Positions 1 to 9,833 are shown, counted from the stretch's first letter. The stretch is 42,909 nucleotides of DNA from Reyranella massiliensis 521 (GCA_945862125.1 CAMAYC010000033.1:1-42909); one strand, 5' to 3'. Translations and numbers: made by a program. The notes: a model not told the origin generated them from the letters alone.

Positions 1-780
1 GAGCACGATGGTCTCGGCCACGCCCAGGATGATGCCAGCCAGCAGCGTTCCCGACATGCTGCCCAGACCCGCCATCACCACGACGCAGAAGGTGCGGCCG
101 ATATAGGCGCGATCGAGCGTCGGCTCGACCGGCTGGACGATGATCAGCAGCGCTCCGGCCAGCGCCACAACCGCCGTCGCGATGCCGAAGGCCCACTGCT
201 TGATGGCGACCGGGTCGGCGCCCATCAGCCTGAGCGCGCCTTCGTCCTGCGCCACGGCTCGGATGGCACGCCCGAGGAAGGTCTTGGACAGGTAGAATGT
301 CAGCGCCAGCGACAGCAGCAGTGCCATCGCAAAGGCCACGACCATCCGCATCGGGATGCGGATCTCGAATATCTCGACGCTCTTGCCGATGTAGAAGGCC
401 TGCACCGTGCGCTGGTCGACGCCGAAGGCCATGATGATGCCGACTTCGATGATGAAGGCGATACCGAAGAAAAAGGCGAGGCCGCGAACGCCGGCGTCGC
501 TGCCACGCTTCTCGAAGGTCTCGTGGTAGGTGCGGTAGAGCATGACGCCCAGCACGAAAAAGGGCGGCATCAGCAGCAGCCCCGCCACGATCGGGTCTAT
601 GTCGAAGTCGCCCAGCAGCCAGGCGCCGTACGAGGCGAGCACGAGCAGCGCCGGATGTGCCACGTTCGGCACGTCGAGAAGGCCGAAGGATATCGAGAGA
701 CCGATGCTGACGGCAGCATAGAAGCAGCCGACCAAAACGCCGAGCACGAGGGCGTCGCCCAGCAACTCCCAGGAAAACAC
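1..780 (-). CDS. LivH-like ABC transporter permease, 3' end outside window
   Basis: Inner-membrane permease of a HAAT (branched-chain amino acid type) ABC importer. The 260 visible codons read without a stop from a GTG at 780 to the window edge, so the C-terminus is missing. The protein is strongly hydrophobic with several membrane segments and has the LivH-type stretch GRAIRAVAQDEGALRLMG near residues 175-195, the coupling region that contacts the ATPase, followed by a glycine-rich GLGSMSGTL segment typical of the family. No ATG lies between the upstream receptor's stop and this GTG, and the ribosome site is weak, so the exact start is uncertain. It follows the receptor at 800-2050 by 19 bases and is probably co-transcribed with it. 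The ATPases and second permease would lie beyond the window. The substrate cannot be told; HAAT systems carry amino acids, amides, urea and aromatic acids. Confidence 0.85.
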   Translation of the reverse strand, partial: MFSWELLGDALVLGVLVGCFYAAVSIGLSISFGLLDVPNVAHPALLVLASYGAWLLGDFDIDPIVAGLLLMPPFFVLGVMLYRTYHETFEKRGSDAGVRGLAFFFGIAFIIEVGIIMAFGVDQRTVQAFYIGKSVEIFEIRIPMRMVVAFAMALLLSLALTFYLSKTFLGRAIRAVAQDEGALRLMGADPVAIKQWAFGIATAVVALAGALLIIVQPVEPTLDRAYIGRTFCVVVMAGLGSMSGTLLAGIILGVAETIVL

Positions 781-799
781 CGGTCTCGCCGCCTCGCCG

Positions 800-2050
800 C
801 TACTTGCGCGCCTTCTCGAACGGCTGGATGAGCTCACCCGTCTTCCACTTCTCGGGGAACAGGATGATCTGCTTACCCGGCTCGCGGAACTGCTCGATGT
901 TCTTGTCGGTGACGCCGCGGAATTGCGCCATCAGCGTCGCCGACTCCTTGCGTTCGCCGTCGGGGCCGAACACGATCGGGCCGACGATCGTCATCATCTC
1001 GTTGGTGCGCAGGAAGTCAGCGAGCTTCTTGTGGTCGAGCGACTTGGTGGCGTTGACCGCCTGCTCGACCATCTGGCCCATGGCATAGCCGAAAGGCGCG
1101 AGATAATAGCCGAGTGGGTCGACCTTGGCCTCGCCGGCGCGCTTCTGGTACTTGGCGAAGAAATCGGTGGTTCCCGCGAACTGCATCGATTTCTCGGGCA
1201 GATAGCTGTTGTAGTTCACCACGCCGTTCAGCAGCGAACCCATCGATTCCATGACGCTGCTGAACTGCAGGCCGACCATGCCGCCGCCGAACAGTTTCAC
1301 GCTGTCGCCGATACCAATCTCGTTGATTGCGCGCAGCAGGCCGACCGAGTCGGGCGGATAGGAGCAGACGAACACCATATCGGCCCGAGCGGCGCGGATT
1401 GCCCGCACCATGGCCGAGAACTCGACCGTCGACGGCGGATAGCTCTGCTCGTAGACGATCTTGATGCCTTTTTCGGTGGCGACGTCCTTGGCGATCTTCA
1501 TCAGGTTCTGGGCGAATTCCTGGTCGGCGCCGATCAGCGCGATCGTCTTGGCGCCGGCTTTCATGCCGAGATCGATGAAGCCGCGTGCCCAGGAGTCGGC
1601 CGGACCCCACGGCGCATTGTTGAACCACTTGTCATGCTTGACGGTACGGTTCACCTGGAACGAGAAATTGCCCATCAGCAGCAGGTCGCGCTGCTTCACC
1701 ATCGGCATGATCGGCGCAGTCGGCACGGTCGCATAGGGCGCGAACAGGAGATCGACCTTGTCGACGTCCAGCAGCTTGGAATAGATCGCCGGCGTCTCCG
1801 AGGCGCTCGACTTGTCGTCGTAGACGACCAGCTCGACTTTACGGCCGAGCAGCCCGCCCTTGGCATTGACGTCGTCGCGCCAGACCTCGATGCCGATCAG
1901 CGCCGACTTGCCGCCGGCCGCGAGGCCGCCGGTCAGCGGCATGCTCATCCCGATCTTGATCGGTCCCTGCTGCGCGAGGACCGGGAACGCGACACCTGCG
2001 GCAAGCGCGCCGGCGACAACGGTACGCCGATGAATGCGACCAGACTTCAT
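800..2050 (-). CDS. HAAT-type ABC transporter substrate-binding protein
   Basis: Periplasmic receptor of the LivK / type 1 periplasmic binding protein family, 416 residues. The N-terminus has a twin-arginine-like signal (HRRTVVAGAL, then a hydrophobic run and a likely cut after PVLA), followed by the family opening IKIGMSMPLTGG. Further marks are the DVNAKGGLLGRKVELVVYDDKS segment around residue 60 and GPADSWARG later on. The start ATG at 2050 has a good ribosome site (GGAGGAAACGGGCA). It is the first gene of a minus-strand operon with the permease at 1-780 and is divergent from the luciferase-family gene at 2241, across a 190-base shared promoter region. The ligand is not recognisable from sequence. 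Confidence 0.9.
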   Translation of the reverse strand: MKSGRIHRRTVVAGALAAGVAFPVLAQQGPIKIGMSMPLTGGLAAGGKSALIGIEVWRDDVNAKGGLLGRKVELVVYDDKSSASETPAIYSKLLDVDKVDLLFAPYATVPTAPIMPMVKQRDLLLMGNFSFQVNRTVKHDKWFNNAPWGPADSWARGFIDLGMKAGAKTIALIGADQEFAQNLMKIAKDVATEKGIKIVYEQSYPPSTVEFSAMVRAIRAARADMVFVCSYPPDSVGLLRAINEIGIGDSVKLFGGGMVGLQFSSVMESMGSLLNGVVNYNSYLPEKSMQFAGTTDFFAKYQKRAGEAKVDPLGYYLAPFGYAMGQMVEQAVNATKSLDHKKLADFLRTNEMMTIVGPIVFGPDGERKESATLMAQFRGVTDKNIEQFREPGKQIILFPEKWKTGELIQPFEKARK

Positions 2051-2087
2051 TGCCCGTTTCCTCCAGAATTTTCTTTATTGTGTGGGC

Positions 2088-2116
2088 AGCATAGCCAGCC
2101 CGCCAAATTGCGACAA
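2088..2116 (-). promoter_or_regulatory. Candidate sigma-70-type promoter for the receptor gene
   Basis: On the minus strand a TTGTCG box (2116-2111) and a TATGCT box (2093-2088) are separated by exactly 17 bases, each matching 4 of 6 consensus positions. It ends 38 bases before the receptor ATG at 2050 and lies in the divergent spacer 2051-2240. Weak matches like this occur by chance in GC-rich DNA, so this is only a candidate. Confidence 0.35.
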
Positions 2117-2240
2117 CGCTCCTTCCCGTCGGATCATCCGAATTGCTGCAGCGCGAAGTCCGGCCGGAGATTTCGCCATTTCCTTCCGCTGCGACCAAGT
2201 CCAGCATGACGGCAAGGCAGATCGGTCGAAAGGACGGGGC

Positions 2241-3248
2241 ATGCAGTTTGGACTGTTCGGCGGCGCACGGACCAAGCGCGGCGTCGGCCTTGAGGACAGC
2301 CAAGGCTACGAGAGCTTCATCGAGTACGTGATCGAAGCCGACCGGCTGGGCTTCCGGCAGTTCTTCATGGTCGAGCACCACTTCACCGGCCAGGGGCAGG
2401 TCTCGGCTTCGATGACCCTGCTGGCCTATCTGGCCGCCAGGACCCGGACCATCCGCCTCGGCACGGCGGTGGTCGTGCTGCCCTGGCACAATCCGGTGCT
2501 GGTGGCCGAGCAGGTGGCCACGCTCGACCTGTTGAGCGGCGGGCGAGTCGATTTCGGCATCGGCAAGGGCTACCGCCAAGCCGAGTTCGACGGCTTCTGC
2601 ATTCCCATGGCCGAGGCAACGGAACGCTTCGACGAGGCGGCGGAGATCATCCGCAAGGCCTGGACCACGCCCCACGACAAGGATGGTGGCCGCTTCAGCC
2701 ATCACGGCAAGCGCTGGCACTACGACAACATCGTCGTCGAGCCTGCCCCCGTGCAGCGTCCGCATCCGCCGCTGTGGCTGGCCGCCGGCAGCCACGACAG
2801 CATCCGGCGCGCGGCGCGCGAGGGCTATAATCTGCTGCTCGACCAGCTCGCCCAGATCGACCAGATCACCCAGCGCATCGCGATTTTCCGCGAGGAATGT
2901 GAGAAGACCGGCCGGCCCTATCACGCCAACATGGTGGCAACTGCGCGGCCCCTTCAGATGATCCATGACGAGAGCGAACGCGAGGCGGCCTACGCCACCC
3001 GCAAGCGCGTGGTGAGCGTGATCGGCGATCTTGCGCGCGACACGCTGCCCGACCGGATCGAGGACGACACGGCGCCGCTGCTCGGTACGCCAGACGAGGT
3101 GATCGCGCGCCTGAAGCAGCTCGAGGCGGGCGGCGCCACCAACATCCTGCTGGTCGATCCCAATGCCTCGGTGGGCAATCTGCGCGCCTTCGCCCGCGAG
3201 GTGATGCCGGCGTTCCAGCCGGCGCGTGCCGTCAGCGTTGCCGACTGA
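2241..3248 (+). CDS. LuxA-like luciferase-family (LLM) monooxygenase
   Basis: Luciferase-like TIM-barrel flavoenzyme, 335 residues. It resembles bacterial luciferase alpha more than F420-dependent members: it has an EHHFTG motif near residue 45, a VVVLPWHNPV strand, and LLSGGRVDFGIGKG around residue 100, matching the LuxA order EHHFT / VLPTAHP / MSKGRFRFG. FMNH2 supplied by a separate reductase is therefore the likelier cosubstrate, though no reductase gene is next to it. The start ATG at 2241 has AAAGGACGGGGC just before it; the reading frame is open further upstream but would run into the divergent receptor gene. Its 3' end overlaps the convergent VOC gene by 17 bases (3232-3248). Substrate unknown; an alkanal, sulfonate or terpenoid monooxygenase would all be possible. 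Confidence 0.85.
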   Translation: MQFGLFGGARTKRGVGLEDSQGYESFIEYVIEADRLGFRQFFMVEHHFTGQGQVSASMTLLAYLAARTRTIRLGTAVVVLPWHNPVLVAEQVATLDLLSGGRVDFGIGKGYRQAEFDGFCIPMAEATERFDEAAEIIRKAWTTPHDKDGGRFSHHGKRWHYDNIVVEPAPVQRPHPPLWLAAGSHDSIRRAAREGYNLLLDQLAQIDQITQRIAIFREECEKTGRPYHANMVATARPLQMIHDESEREAAYATRKRVVSVIGDLARDTLPDRIEDDTAPLLGTPDEVIARLKQLEAGGATNILLVDPNASVGNLRAFAREVMPAFQPARAVSVAD

Positions 3249-4173
3249 GCTGCTGGCGCGTCGCTTCTTCGAAGCGGCGCTGGCGCATGGCGCCCCTTGG
3301 ATCGTCCATCTCCTCCGCCGCAGAGCCCGCAATCCAGGCATCGTGCCCGGGGGCATAGTTCTGGTTGGTCTGCTGGGCGTTGCGGTTGACCAGCGGCCGA
3401 GCATAAAGCGGGTGGCGCATGCTGCGCACCTCGTGCTCGATCTGGACCAATGACTTGCCGCTCTCGAGATCGACGATGCTGTCGAAGCGATACTGGTGCT
3501 GGTTGCTTTCCTCGGTGATCAGGCCGCGCTCGAGCAGCTCGCGATGTGGCCCAGAGAAGTTCGCGACATACACCTGGATATGGTGCCCGTCATAAGGAGC
3601 GAGCTTCGCCCTGGTCTCGCGGAAGACAAGCTCCTGCTCCATGCCGACCGAGATCCGCGCCGCGGCGCCATCGACAGTCGTCGCGGCACCAAAGACGCGG
3701 GCATAGAAGTTCGCGACACCCTTCGCCGCACCGGTCGGAATGTCGAACTCGACATAGGGCATGCCGAGATTGATGCGTCCGAATCGCGGTGCCGGATCAT
3801 GGCAGAAGAAGTGATTGCCCCACGGACAGATCGCCTCGACATGATCATCGTGCTCGGTGAAGCCGAACTTCGTTCCCTTGAGCGGCTTGCGCATGCTTTC
3901 GAGCCTGCGCAGGAGGGCTTCGCGATCGGGCACCACGAGGCCGACCCGGCCGCGCAGGTGCTGTGGCGTTCCGGTGATCAGGTGGAACTGGCTGCGCCCG
4001 ACATTGACCCACATATTGTCGATGCCGGTCATCATGTAGGGATCGCGCGTCAGCCCGATGCCGCTGATGTAGAACAGCGTCGCCAGGCCCTGGTCCTCGA
4101 TCTGCAGGTTCACATGCTCGAGCGCCACGATGTTGCCGAGGTCCTCGGCGCCGCGGTCGTAGGACTTGCTCAT
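3232..4173 (-). CDS. Two-module VOC family protein, dioxygenase-like
   Basis: Vicinal-oxygen-chelate fold protein of 313 residues, with a first module from about residue 20 (VALEHVNLQI, ISGIGLTRDP) and a second from about residue 140 (YVEFDIPTGAAKGVANFYARVFG). The length and double module resemble extradiol dioxygenases and related metal enzymes; possible metal ligands are the His in LEHVNL and the His pair in DGHHIQVYV, but the full triad was not established. The ATG at 4173 is preceded by GGAGGAGG, a strong ribosome site, which favours it over an in-frame GTG at 4197. It is the last gene of the second HAAT importer operon, 20 bases after livF, suggesting that it acts on the imported compound. 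Its tail overlaps the convergent LLM gene. Confidence 0.75.
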   Translation of the reverse strand: MSKSYDRGAEDLGNIVALEHVNLQIEDQGLATLFYISGIGLTRDPYMMTGIDNMWVNVGRSQFHLITGTPQHLRGRVGLVVPDREALLRRLESMRKPLKGTKFGFTEHDDHVEAICPWGNHFFCHDPAPRFGRINLGMPYVEFDIPTGAAKGVANFYARVFGAATTVDGAAARISVGMEQELVFRETRAKLAPYDGHHIQVYVANFSGPHRELLERGLITEESNQHQYRFDSIVDLESGKSLVQIEHEVRSMRHPLYARPLVNRNAQQTNQNYAPGHDAWIAGSAAEEMDDPRGAMRQRRFEEATRQQLSRQR

Positions 4174-4193
4174 GTCCTGCCTCCTCCGGTCAC

Positions 4194-4935
<742 letters not shown>

Positions 4936-4955
<20 letters not shown>

Positions 4956-6741
4956 TGACCACCTCCCGATGCGAGCGGATCTCGGCCGGCGTCCCGGCCG
5001 CCAGAACCTTGCCGAGATTGAGCACGGTCACGCGGTCGCAGATGTCGAAGATCAGGTCGGCATGATGCTCGACCAGCAGAACACCCGTACCTTCGCGGCT
5101 GATCGCCTTGATCAGAGCGCCGAGCCGCCGGATCTCCTCCGCCGACAGGCCGGCCGCCGGCTCGTCGAGCAGCAGGAAGACCGGCCGCAACATCAGCCCC
5201 CTGGCAATCTCCATGAACCGGAGCTCGCTGTGCTGTAGGCGGTCCGCGCGCACATTGGCCAGCGAGTCGAGGCCGACGGTGGCCAGCGCCCGCATGGCCG
5301 CCTCCTTCAGCATCCTCTCGTCACGATGATGGCGCGGCATCGACAACATGGACTCGGCAAAGCTGCCGCTGCCGTCGATCGTGCCGCCGATCATGACGTT
5401 TTCCAGCACCGAGGCGGCGCCGACGAGGCGCGGCGTCTGGAAGGTGCGGGCGATGCGGTAGCCCGCGCGCGCATACGGCTTGTCGAATGGCAGGTCGGCA
5501 TCGTTGAGCTTGAGCTGCCCGGCGTTGGGCCGGTAATAGCCCGAGATCACATTCAGGGTCGTGGTCTTGCCGCTGCCATTGGGGCCGATCAGGCCGTGGA
5601 CCTCGCCCGAGCGGATTTCGAGGTCGAGGCCGTCGATCGCCCGCACGCCGCCGAAATGCAGTGCGATGCCGGAGAGCGCAATGGTGCTCGCCCCGCCCCT
5701 GGAATCGAGAACCCGCGACAGCAGTTCGGGCCGTGGCACGATCTCGCGGTGTTGCTCCAACGGACGGCGGTTCTTGTAATCCAGGAGATCGGCGATGCCG
5801 CCCGGGATCACCAGAACGATCACCAGCAGCAGGGCGGCGTAGAGGAACGTCGACCATTGCACGAGGGGTGCCGCAAATTCCGGCAGCACCGTCAGGATGA
5901 TGGTGCCGAGCGCCGGCCCCAGGATCGAACCACGGCCGCCGATCAGGATGCCGATGAAAAACAGCACCGACATCTCGAAGGTGAAGGCATCGGGCGTGAT
6001 GTAGGACTGCAGCGAGGAGAACAGCCCGCCCGCAATGCCGCCCAGCCCGCCGGCCAGCAGGAAGACCAGGATCAGGAGCTTCGGCTTGGCAATGCCCGAT
6101 GCCTCGGCCGCGACCTCGGCGTCGCGTATCGCGACCAGTGCCCGGCCGTAGCGGCTCGACCCGATATTGGCCGTGATCCAGGTCGCGATGGCTGCCAGGA
6201 GGAAGCAGAAATAGTAGAAGCCCCAGCCTGGCTCGAACGGCCAGGGAAACACCGGTCCCGGCGTGCCGACGCCGCCGCCGGTGACATCCTTCCAGGCGAG
6301 CGCCACTTGCGTGACGATGGTGGCGAAGCCCAGGGTCGTCATGGCGAAGTAGAAGGTGCGTAGCCTGAGCGCCGGCAGGCCCACGATCACGCCGAACACC
6401 GCACCCATCGCGCCACCGGCAATCAGGGCAAGATAGGGATGCCATTCCACGCCGCCCACCCGGCCCGCGGCCAGGGCCGCCGTGGTGTAGGCGCCCAGGG
6501 TCAGCATCGCCACCCAGCCGATGGCGATCTGGCCGGCGTAGCCCACGACCAGGTTGAGGCCGGCCGACAGCACCCAATAGATGTAAGCGCGCTGGGCGAT
6601 GACGCCGATGTAGTTGTCGTCGAGCAACGGCAGACACAGGCCAACCAGCCCGAGCACGATCCACGACCAGCTTCCTTCCAGCCTGCCGAACCATCCGGCA
6701 GTCGCCTTGGTCTTCGATATCGGCGCCGTCACGTCTGTCAT
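4936..6741 (-). CDS. HAAT ABC transporter permease-ATPase fusion (LivM-LivG)
   Basis: A single 601-residue protein that joins two subunits normally encoded separately. Residues about 25-320 are a LivM permease with many membrane segments and the coupling stretch GRALVAIRDAEVAAEASG near residue 200. After a linker of about 30 residues, residues about 353-601 form a LivG ATPase with Walker A GPNGSGKT (386-393), Walker B LLLDEPAAGLS and the switch segment VLLVEHHADL. The start is the ATG at 6741, ten bases after the LivH stop; the longer open frame back to 6888 overlaps LivH and has low-complexity Ser/Arg sequence typical of a shadow. LivM-LivG fusions are known in Alpha- and Betaproteobacteria. 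No frameshift or stop is visible at the junction, so it is a true fusion. Confidence 0.9.
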
Positions 6742-6751
6742 GCGTGCGCCC

Positions 6752-7621
6752 TCATACTCTTCTGGCCGTTGCCGCGCCGGCCAATCCCTCGGGCCTGAGT
6801 AGCAGCACGACGATGAAGACCGTGAACACCGCGACGGAGGCGAAGATGCCGCCGACCAGGAAGTTCGCTGCCTGCTGGAAGATGCCAAGTGCCAGGCCGC
6901 CGATAACCGCGCCGCGGTTCGAACCCATGCCGCCCAGCGCCACCGGCACGAAGCCGTAGAAGTTCAGGATCGCCTGATTGCCGATGAAGGCGAGCAACAT
7001 CTGCGCGCCGGTGAAGCCCGCCAGCGCGCCGATGACGCCCGCGATGGCATAGCTCGCCATGCGCAGCCGCGTCTCGGGCAGGCCCATGGCACGTGCCGCG
7101 TAACTATCTTCGGCGATCGCGAGGAAGGCGCGGCCGATGAGCGTCTTTCGATAGAGGAGCTCCAGCCCCACGACGGTGACGATGCAGGCGAGCACCGGCA
7201 GCCAGATTTTCTGATCGACGATACCCAGGACCGAATTGGGGTCGATCGGGAAGAGTACCGGAAACGGCTGCGGCTCGGTGTTGTATTCGATCGCCGTCAC
7301 CTGCTGGATCATCAACGCGAAGGCGAGCGTCGACAGCACATAGAGGTGCTGCTCGATGCTCTTCAGCACCGGCCGCACGGTCACGATCTCGGTGATGACG
7401 CCCAGCGCAGCGCCACACGCCAGGACCAGCACGAACGCCAGAACGGCGTTCATGCCCATCTTGTTGATGAAGAGCGCGCCTAGCACACCGCCCAGCATTC
7501 CCAGCATGCCAGCGGTAAAGCTGAACACACGCGACGCGGAGAACATCACGTTGTACGTGATGCCGATCAGTGCGTAGACCGCCCCTACCGCAAGCCCGTA
7601 GGAGACGATCGATACGAACAT
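6752..7621 (-). CDS. livH: HAAT ABC transporter permease, LivH type
   Basis: Inner-membrane permease of the second HAAT importer, 289 residues and strongly hydrophobic. It begins with the family pattern VSYGLAVGAVYALIGI and carries the coupling stretch GRAFLAIAEDSYAARAMGL around residues 165-185 and a GGMGSNRGAVIGG segment near the end. The ATG at 7621 follows the receptor gene stop by three bases, and the fusion subunit starts ten bases after its own stop, so the genes form one operon. The symbol gives the family only. Confidence 0.9.
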   Translation of the reverse strand: MFVSIVSYGLAVGAVYALIGITYNVMFSASRVFSFTAGMLGMLGGVLGALFINKMGMNAVLAFVLVLACGAALGVITEIVTVRPVLKSIEQHLYVLSTLAFALMIQQVTAIEYNTEPQPFPVLFPIDPNSVLGIVDQKIWLPVLACIVTVVGLELLYRKTLIGRAFLAIAEDSYAARAMGLPETRLRMASYAIAGVIGALAGFTGAQMLLAFIGNQAILNFYGFVPVALGGMGSNRGAVIGGLALGIFQQAANFLVGGIFASVAVFTVFIVVLLLRPEGLAGAATARRV

Positions 7622-7624
7622 GGA

Positions 7625-8818
7625 CTAGGCGCTGTAGCCCGGGGCCAGGTCGAAGGCGCCGTCCTTGAGCGAATTGACCGCGCACATCACGACCTCCTGG
7701 TCCGGGAAGCCGTTGTGCTGCTCGGGCGTCCAGGTGACCGTGCCGTAGATGCCCGGCCATTTCGTGATCTTGTTCATGTAGGCCACGATGTCGTCGTTCT
7801 TGGTGCCGGCGTTCTTGAAGACGTCGCCCATCATCATGCCGGCGTCCCAACCCATGGCCACCCACCAGAGCAGCGTATCGCCGAAGTCGATCTTGGCCGC
7901 CTTCAGGCGGTCGACGAACTCGGCGGCCTTCGGCGGCAGCTTGCCGTTGGCGTAGCAGACCTGGCGGAAGTTGTTGGAATAGACTTTGGCCCAGTACTCG
8001 GGCTTCTCGAGCAGGGCCTTGGTCTGGCCCGAACCCAGCGTCGTCTGGCCGACGATCGGCACGTCCCAGCCCATGTTGCCGCGCGTGTTGCAGATGCGCG
8101 ACAGGAAGCCGGCATTGACGCTCCACGGCATGATCGCCTGGGCGCCGGCCGCCTGCATGCGCAGCATCTCCGGCTTGAGGTCGGGGTTCGCCGCGTCGAT
8201 GTGGTTGGTGTAGACCACCTCGGCACCCTTGGCCTTGAGCATCCCCACGTAGGTATTGGCCGAGTCGGTGCCGTAGCCGGTGGTGTCGGAGATCACCGCC
8301 ACCTTCTTCAGCTTCAGAACGTCGACCACGTAGTAGTTGGCGCCGGCGCCGACCTGGGTGTTGGTCGGGGCCTGCCGGTAGGCCATCGGGTATTTCTTGA
8401 CGTCGATCAGCGAGTCGACCCAGCACGGGTGCAGCATCGGCACCTTGTCGCGCGCGATCAGCGGCGTCGCCGCGAGCGCCTCGCCGGAATTGACCGGGCC
8501 GAAGATCATGCTGACCTTCGCGCGCTGCGTCAGTTCGGCCACGGCGTTCACCGCCTTGGTCGGATCGCTCTGGGTGTCGCGGCTGATCAGCTCGATCTTG
8601 CGGCCCTTGATGCCGCCTTCCTTGTTGATCAGGTCGATCGAGAGCTGGACGCCGCGGTTGATGCCGACGCCGGTCGACGAGCTGGGGCCGGTCAGCGCCG
8701 GGAGATAGCCAATCTTGATCGGTTCGTTCTGCGCGATGGCCGGAGCGGGCAAGCCCGAAGCGAGAGCGGCGGCACTCACGGCAGATCCAGCCAAAACCTG
8801 GCGGCGACTAATCGGCAT
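7625..8818 (-). CDS. HAAT-type ABC transporter substrate-binding protein
   Basis: Periplasmic receptor of the second HAAT importer, 397 residues, unrelated in detail to the one at 800-2050. It starts with a clear twin-arginine signal (SRRQVLAGSAV, hydrophobic core, likely cut after PAIA), suggesting export in folded form through Tat. The mature part opens IKIGYLPALTGPSSSTG and contains the family segment INKEGGIKGRKIELISRDTQSDP around residues 65-90. It heads the genes livH, livM-livG, livF and the VOC gene with gaps of 3-20 bases or overlaps. A LacI-type palindrome lies 41 bases upstream. The ligand is not known; the VOC and nearby LLM genes would fit an organic acid or aromatic substrate (inference). 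Confidence 0.9.
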   Translation of the reverse strand: MPISRRQVLAGSAVSAAALASGLPAPAIAQNEPIKIGYLPALTGPSSSTGVGINRGVQLSIDLINKEGGIKGRKIELISRDTQSDPTKAVNAVAELTQRAKVSMIFGPVNSGEALAATPLIARDKVPMLHPCWVDSLIDVKKYPMAYRQAPTNTQVGAGANYYVVDVLKLKKVAVISDTTGYGTDSANTYVGMLKAKGAEVVYTNHIDAANPDLKPEMLRMQAAGAQAIMPWSVNAGFLSRICNTRGNMGWDVPIVGQTTLGSGQTKALLEKPEYWAKVYSNNFRQVCYANGKLPPKAAEFVDRLKAAKIDFGDTLLWWVAMGWDAGMMMGDVFKNAGTKNDDIVAYMNKITKWPGIYGTVTWTPEQHNGFPDQEVVMCAVNSLKDGAFDLAPGYSA

Positions 8819-8858
8819 GTCTTCCTCCCTGGACGAATGTTCCTCGAGTCTTACGCTC

Positions 8859-8874
8859 TTGGTAACGCTACCAA
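8859..8874. promoter_or_regulatory. LacI-family operator-like palindrome
   Basis: The 16-base inverted repeat TTGGTAACGCTACCAA lies in the 123-base spacer before the HAAT receptor gene. It is symmetric in 14 of 16 positions, has the central CG, and fits the LacI-family pattern TGnnAnCGnTnnCA exactly. It ends 41 bases before the ATG at 8818, a position suited to repression of the importer operon. No LacI-family gene is present in the window, so the regulator is elsewhere. Confidence 0.5.
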
Positions 8875-8941
8875 TTCTCTCACACCCTATCGCCCCGAAG
8901 CGCGGCTGGTCAACGAAGCAGCCGCGCTGCGATGCACCATT

Positions 8942-9805
8942 TCAAGCCGACACGATGTAGGGCTTGGCCTGCGTGTCGTAGTCGGCGTAGCCCAGCGTCG
9001 CGCGCAGTTCCGGCGGCGACATGGCGCTCTTGGCTTCGGCTTCGCCGGCGACCAGCGCCGCGAGCCCTGCTTTCATTCCCGCCGCGGCGGGCGAGAGCAT
9101 GCCGGTCGGATAGGTGCCGATCTTGAAACCCAGGGCCGCCGCCTCCTTCTGTGAGGGCGTGGCGCGCGGCGCGCCCGGCGACAGCACCGCGAACGACGGC
9201 CGTCCGCCCGCCGCGGCAACGGCCCGGCGAACCTCGTCGTCGTCGACCGGAGAATCGAGGAACAGGATGTCGGCGCCTTCCTTCACGTACATCTCGATAC
9301 GGGCCACCGCTTCGTCGATGCCCTGAGTCGGTCGGCAATCCGTCCGCGCCAACACCAGGATGCCGGATTCCTTGGCGGCTTCGACGGCGGCGCGGATCTT
9401 CATGCGCGCTTCGTCGCGCGACAGGCAGGGTTTGCCCGCCGACGTGAGCGCACGCGGCGTGATCTTGTCTTCGATCAGGACGGCGGCGGCGCCGGCCCGG
9501 CCGTAGGCACGCACCGTGCGCTGCACGTTCATGGCATTGCCGTAGCCATGGTCGCCATCGGCCAGGATCAGCGTCTTCGGCGCGGCCGCATGCACCATGT
9601 TGAACGAGTCGAACATCTCGCCGAACGAGACCAGGTCGAGATCGGGGCCACCCAAGCGGCTCGCCGCCACGCAGGACCCCGACAGGAACGCCGTCTCGAA
9701 ACCGGCGGCGGACGCCAGCTTGGCGGTAAGTCCGTCCCACACAGCCGGCATCACGACGAGGCCGGGCTTGGCCAACAGGGCACGCAGACGGTCGGGGTAA
9801 TTCAT
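8942..9805 (-). CDS. Isocitrate lyase/PEP mutase superfamily, oxaloacetate decarboxylase-like
   Basis: Soluble Mg-dependent barrel enzyme of 287 residues. The metal and oxyacid-binding segment ADGDHGYGNAMNV (near residue 85) and the IEDK strand that follows closely match the Pseudomonas PA4872-type oxaloacetate decarboxylase, whose corresponding segment is ADADHGYGNALNV as I recall it, and which has the same length. The KKCGH lyase loop of isocitrate and methylisocitrate lyases is absent (the stretch reads TPRALTSAGKP), so a C-C lyase of that type is unlikely. Decarboxylation of oxaloacetate or a related 2-oxoacid is my best guess; carboxyphosphonoenolpyruvate mutase is a common but less fitting label. 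It sits 28 bases after the Bug receptor gene and probably shares its transcript. Confidence 0.7.
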   Translation of the reverse strand: MNYPDRLRALLAKPGLVVMPAVWDGLTAKLASAAGFETAFLSGSCVAASRLGGPDLDLVSFGEMFDSFNMVHAAAPKTLILADGDHGYGNAMNVQRTVRAYGRAGAAAVLIEDKITPRALTSAGKPCLSRDEARMKIRAAVEAAKESGILVLARTDCRPTQGIDEAVARIEMYVKEGADILFLDSPVDDDEVRRAVAAAGGRPSFAVLSPGAPRATPSQKEAAALGFKIGTYPTGMLSPAAAGMKAGLAALVAGEAEAKSAMSPPELRATLGYADYDTQAKPYIVSA

Positions 9806-9833
9806 GACGGAATCCTTGGCTGTGTTTCGAGAA

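Noticed and set aside
1839..3404. Minus-strand open frame of 521 codons spanning the receptor/LLM divergent region
   Set aside because: It overlaps three supported genes, crosses their promoter region, and has an Arg/His/Gly-rich shadow composition.
7715..9154. Plus-strand open frame of 479 codons opposite the HAAT receptor
   Set aside because: Antisense to a receptor with clear Tat signal and family motifs; shadow composition.
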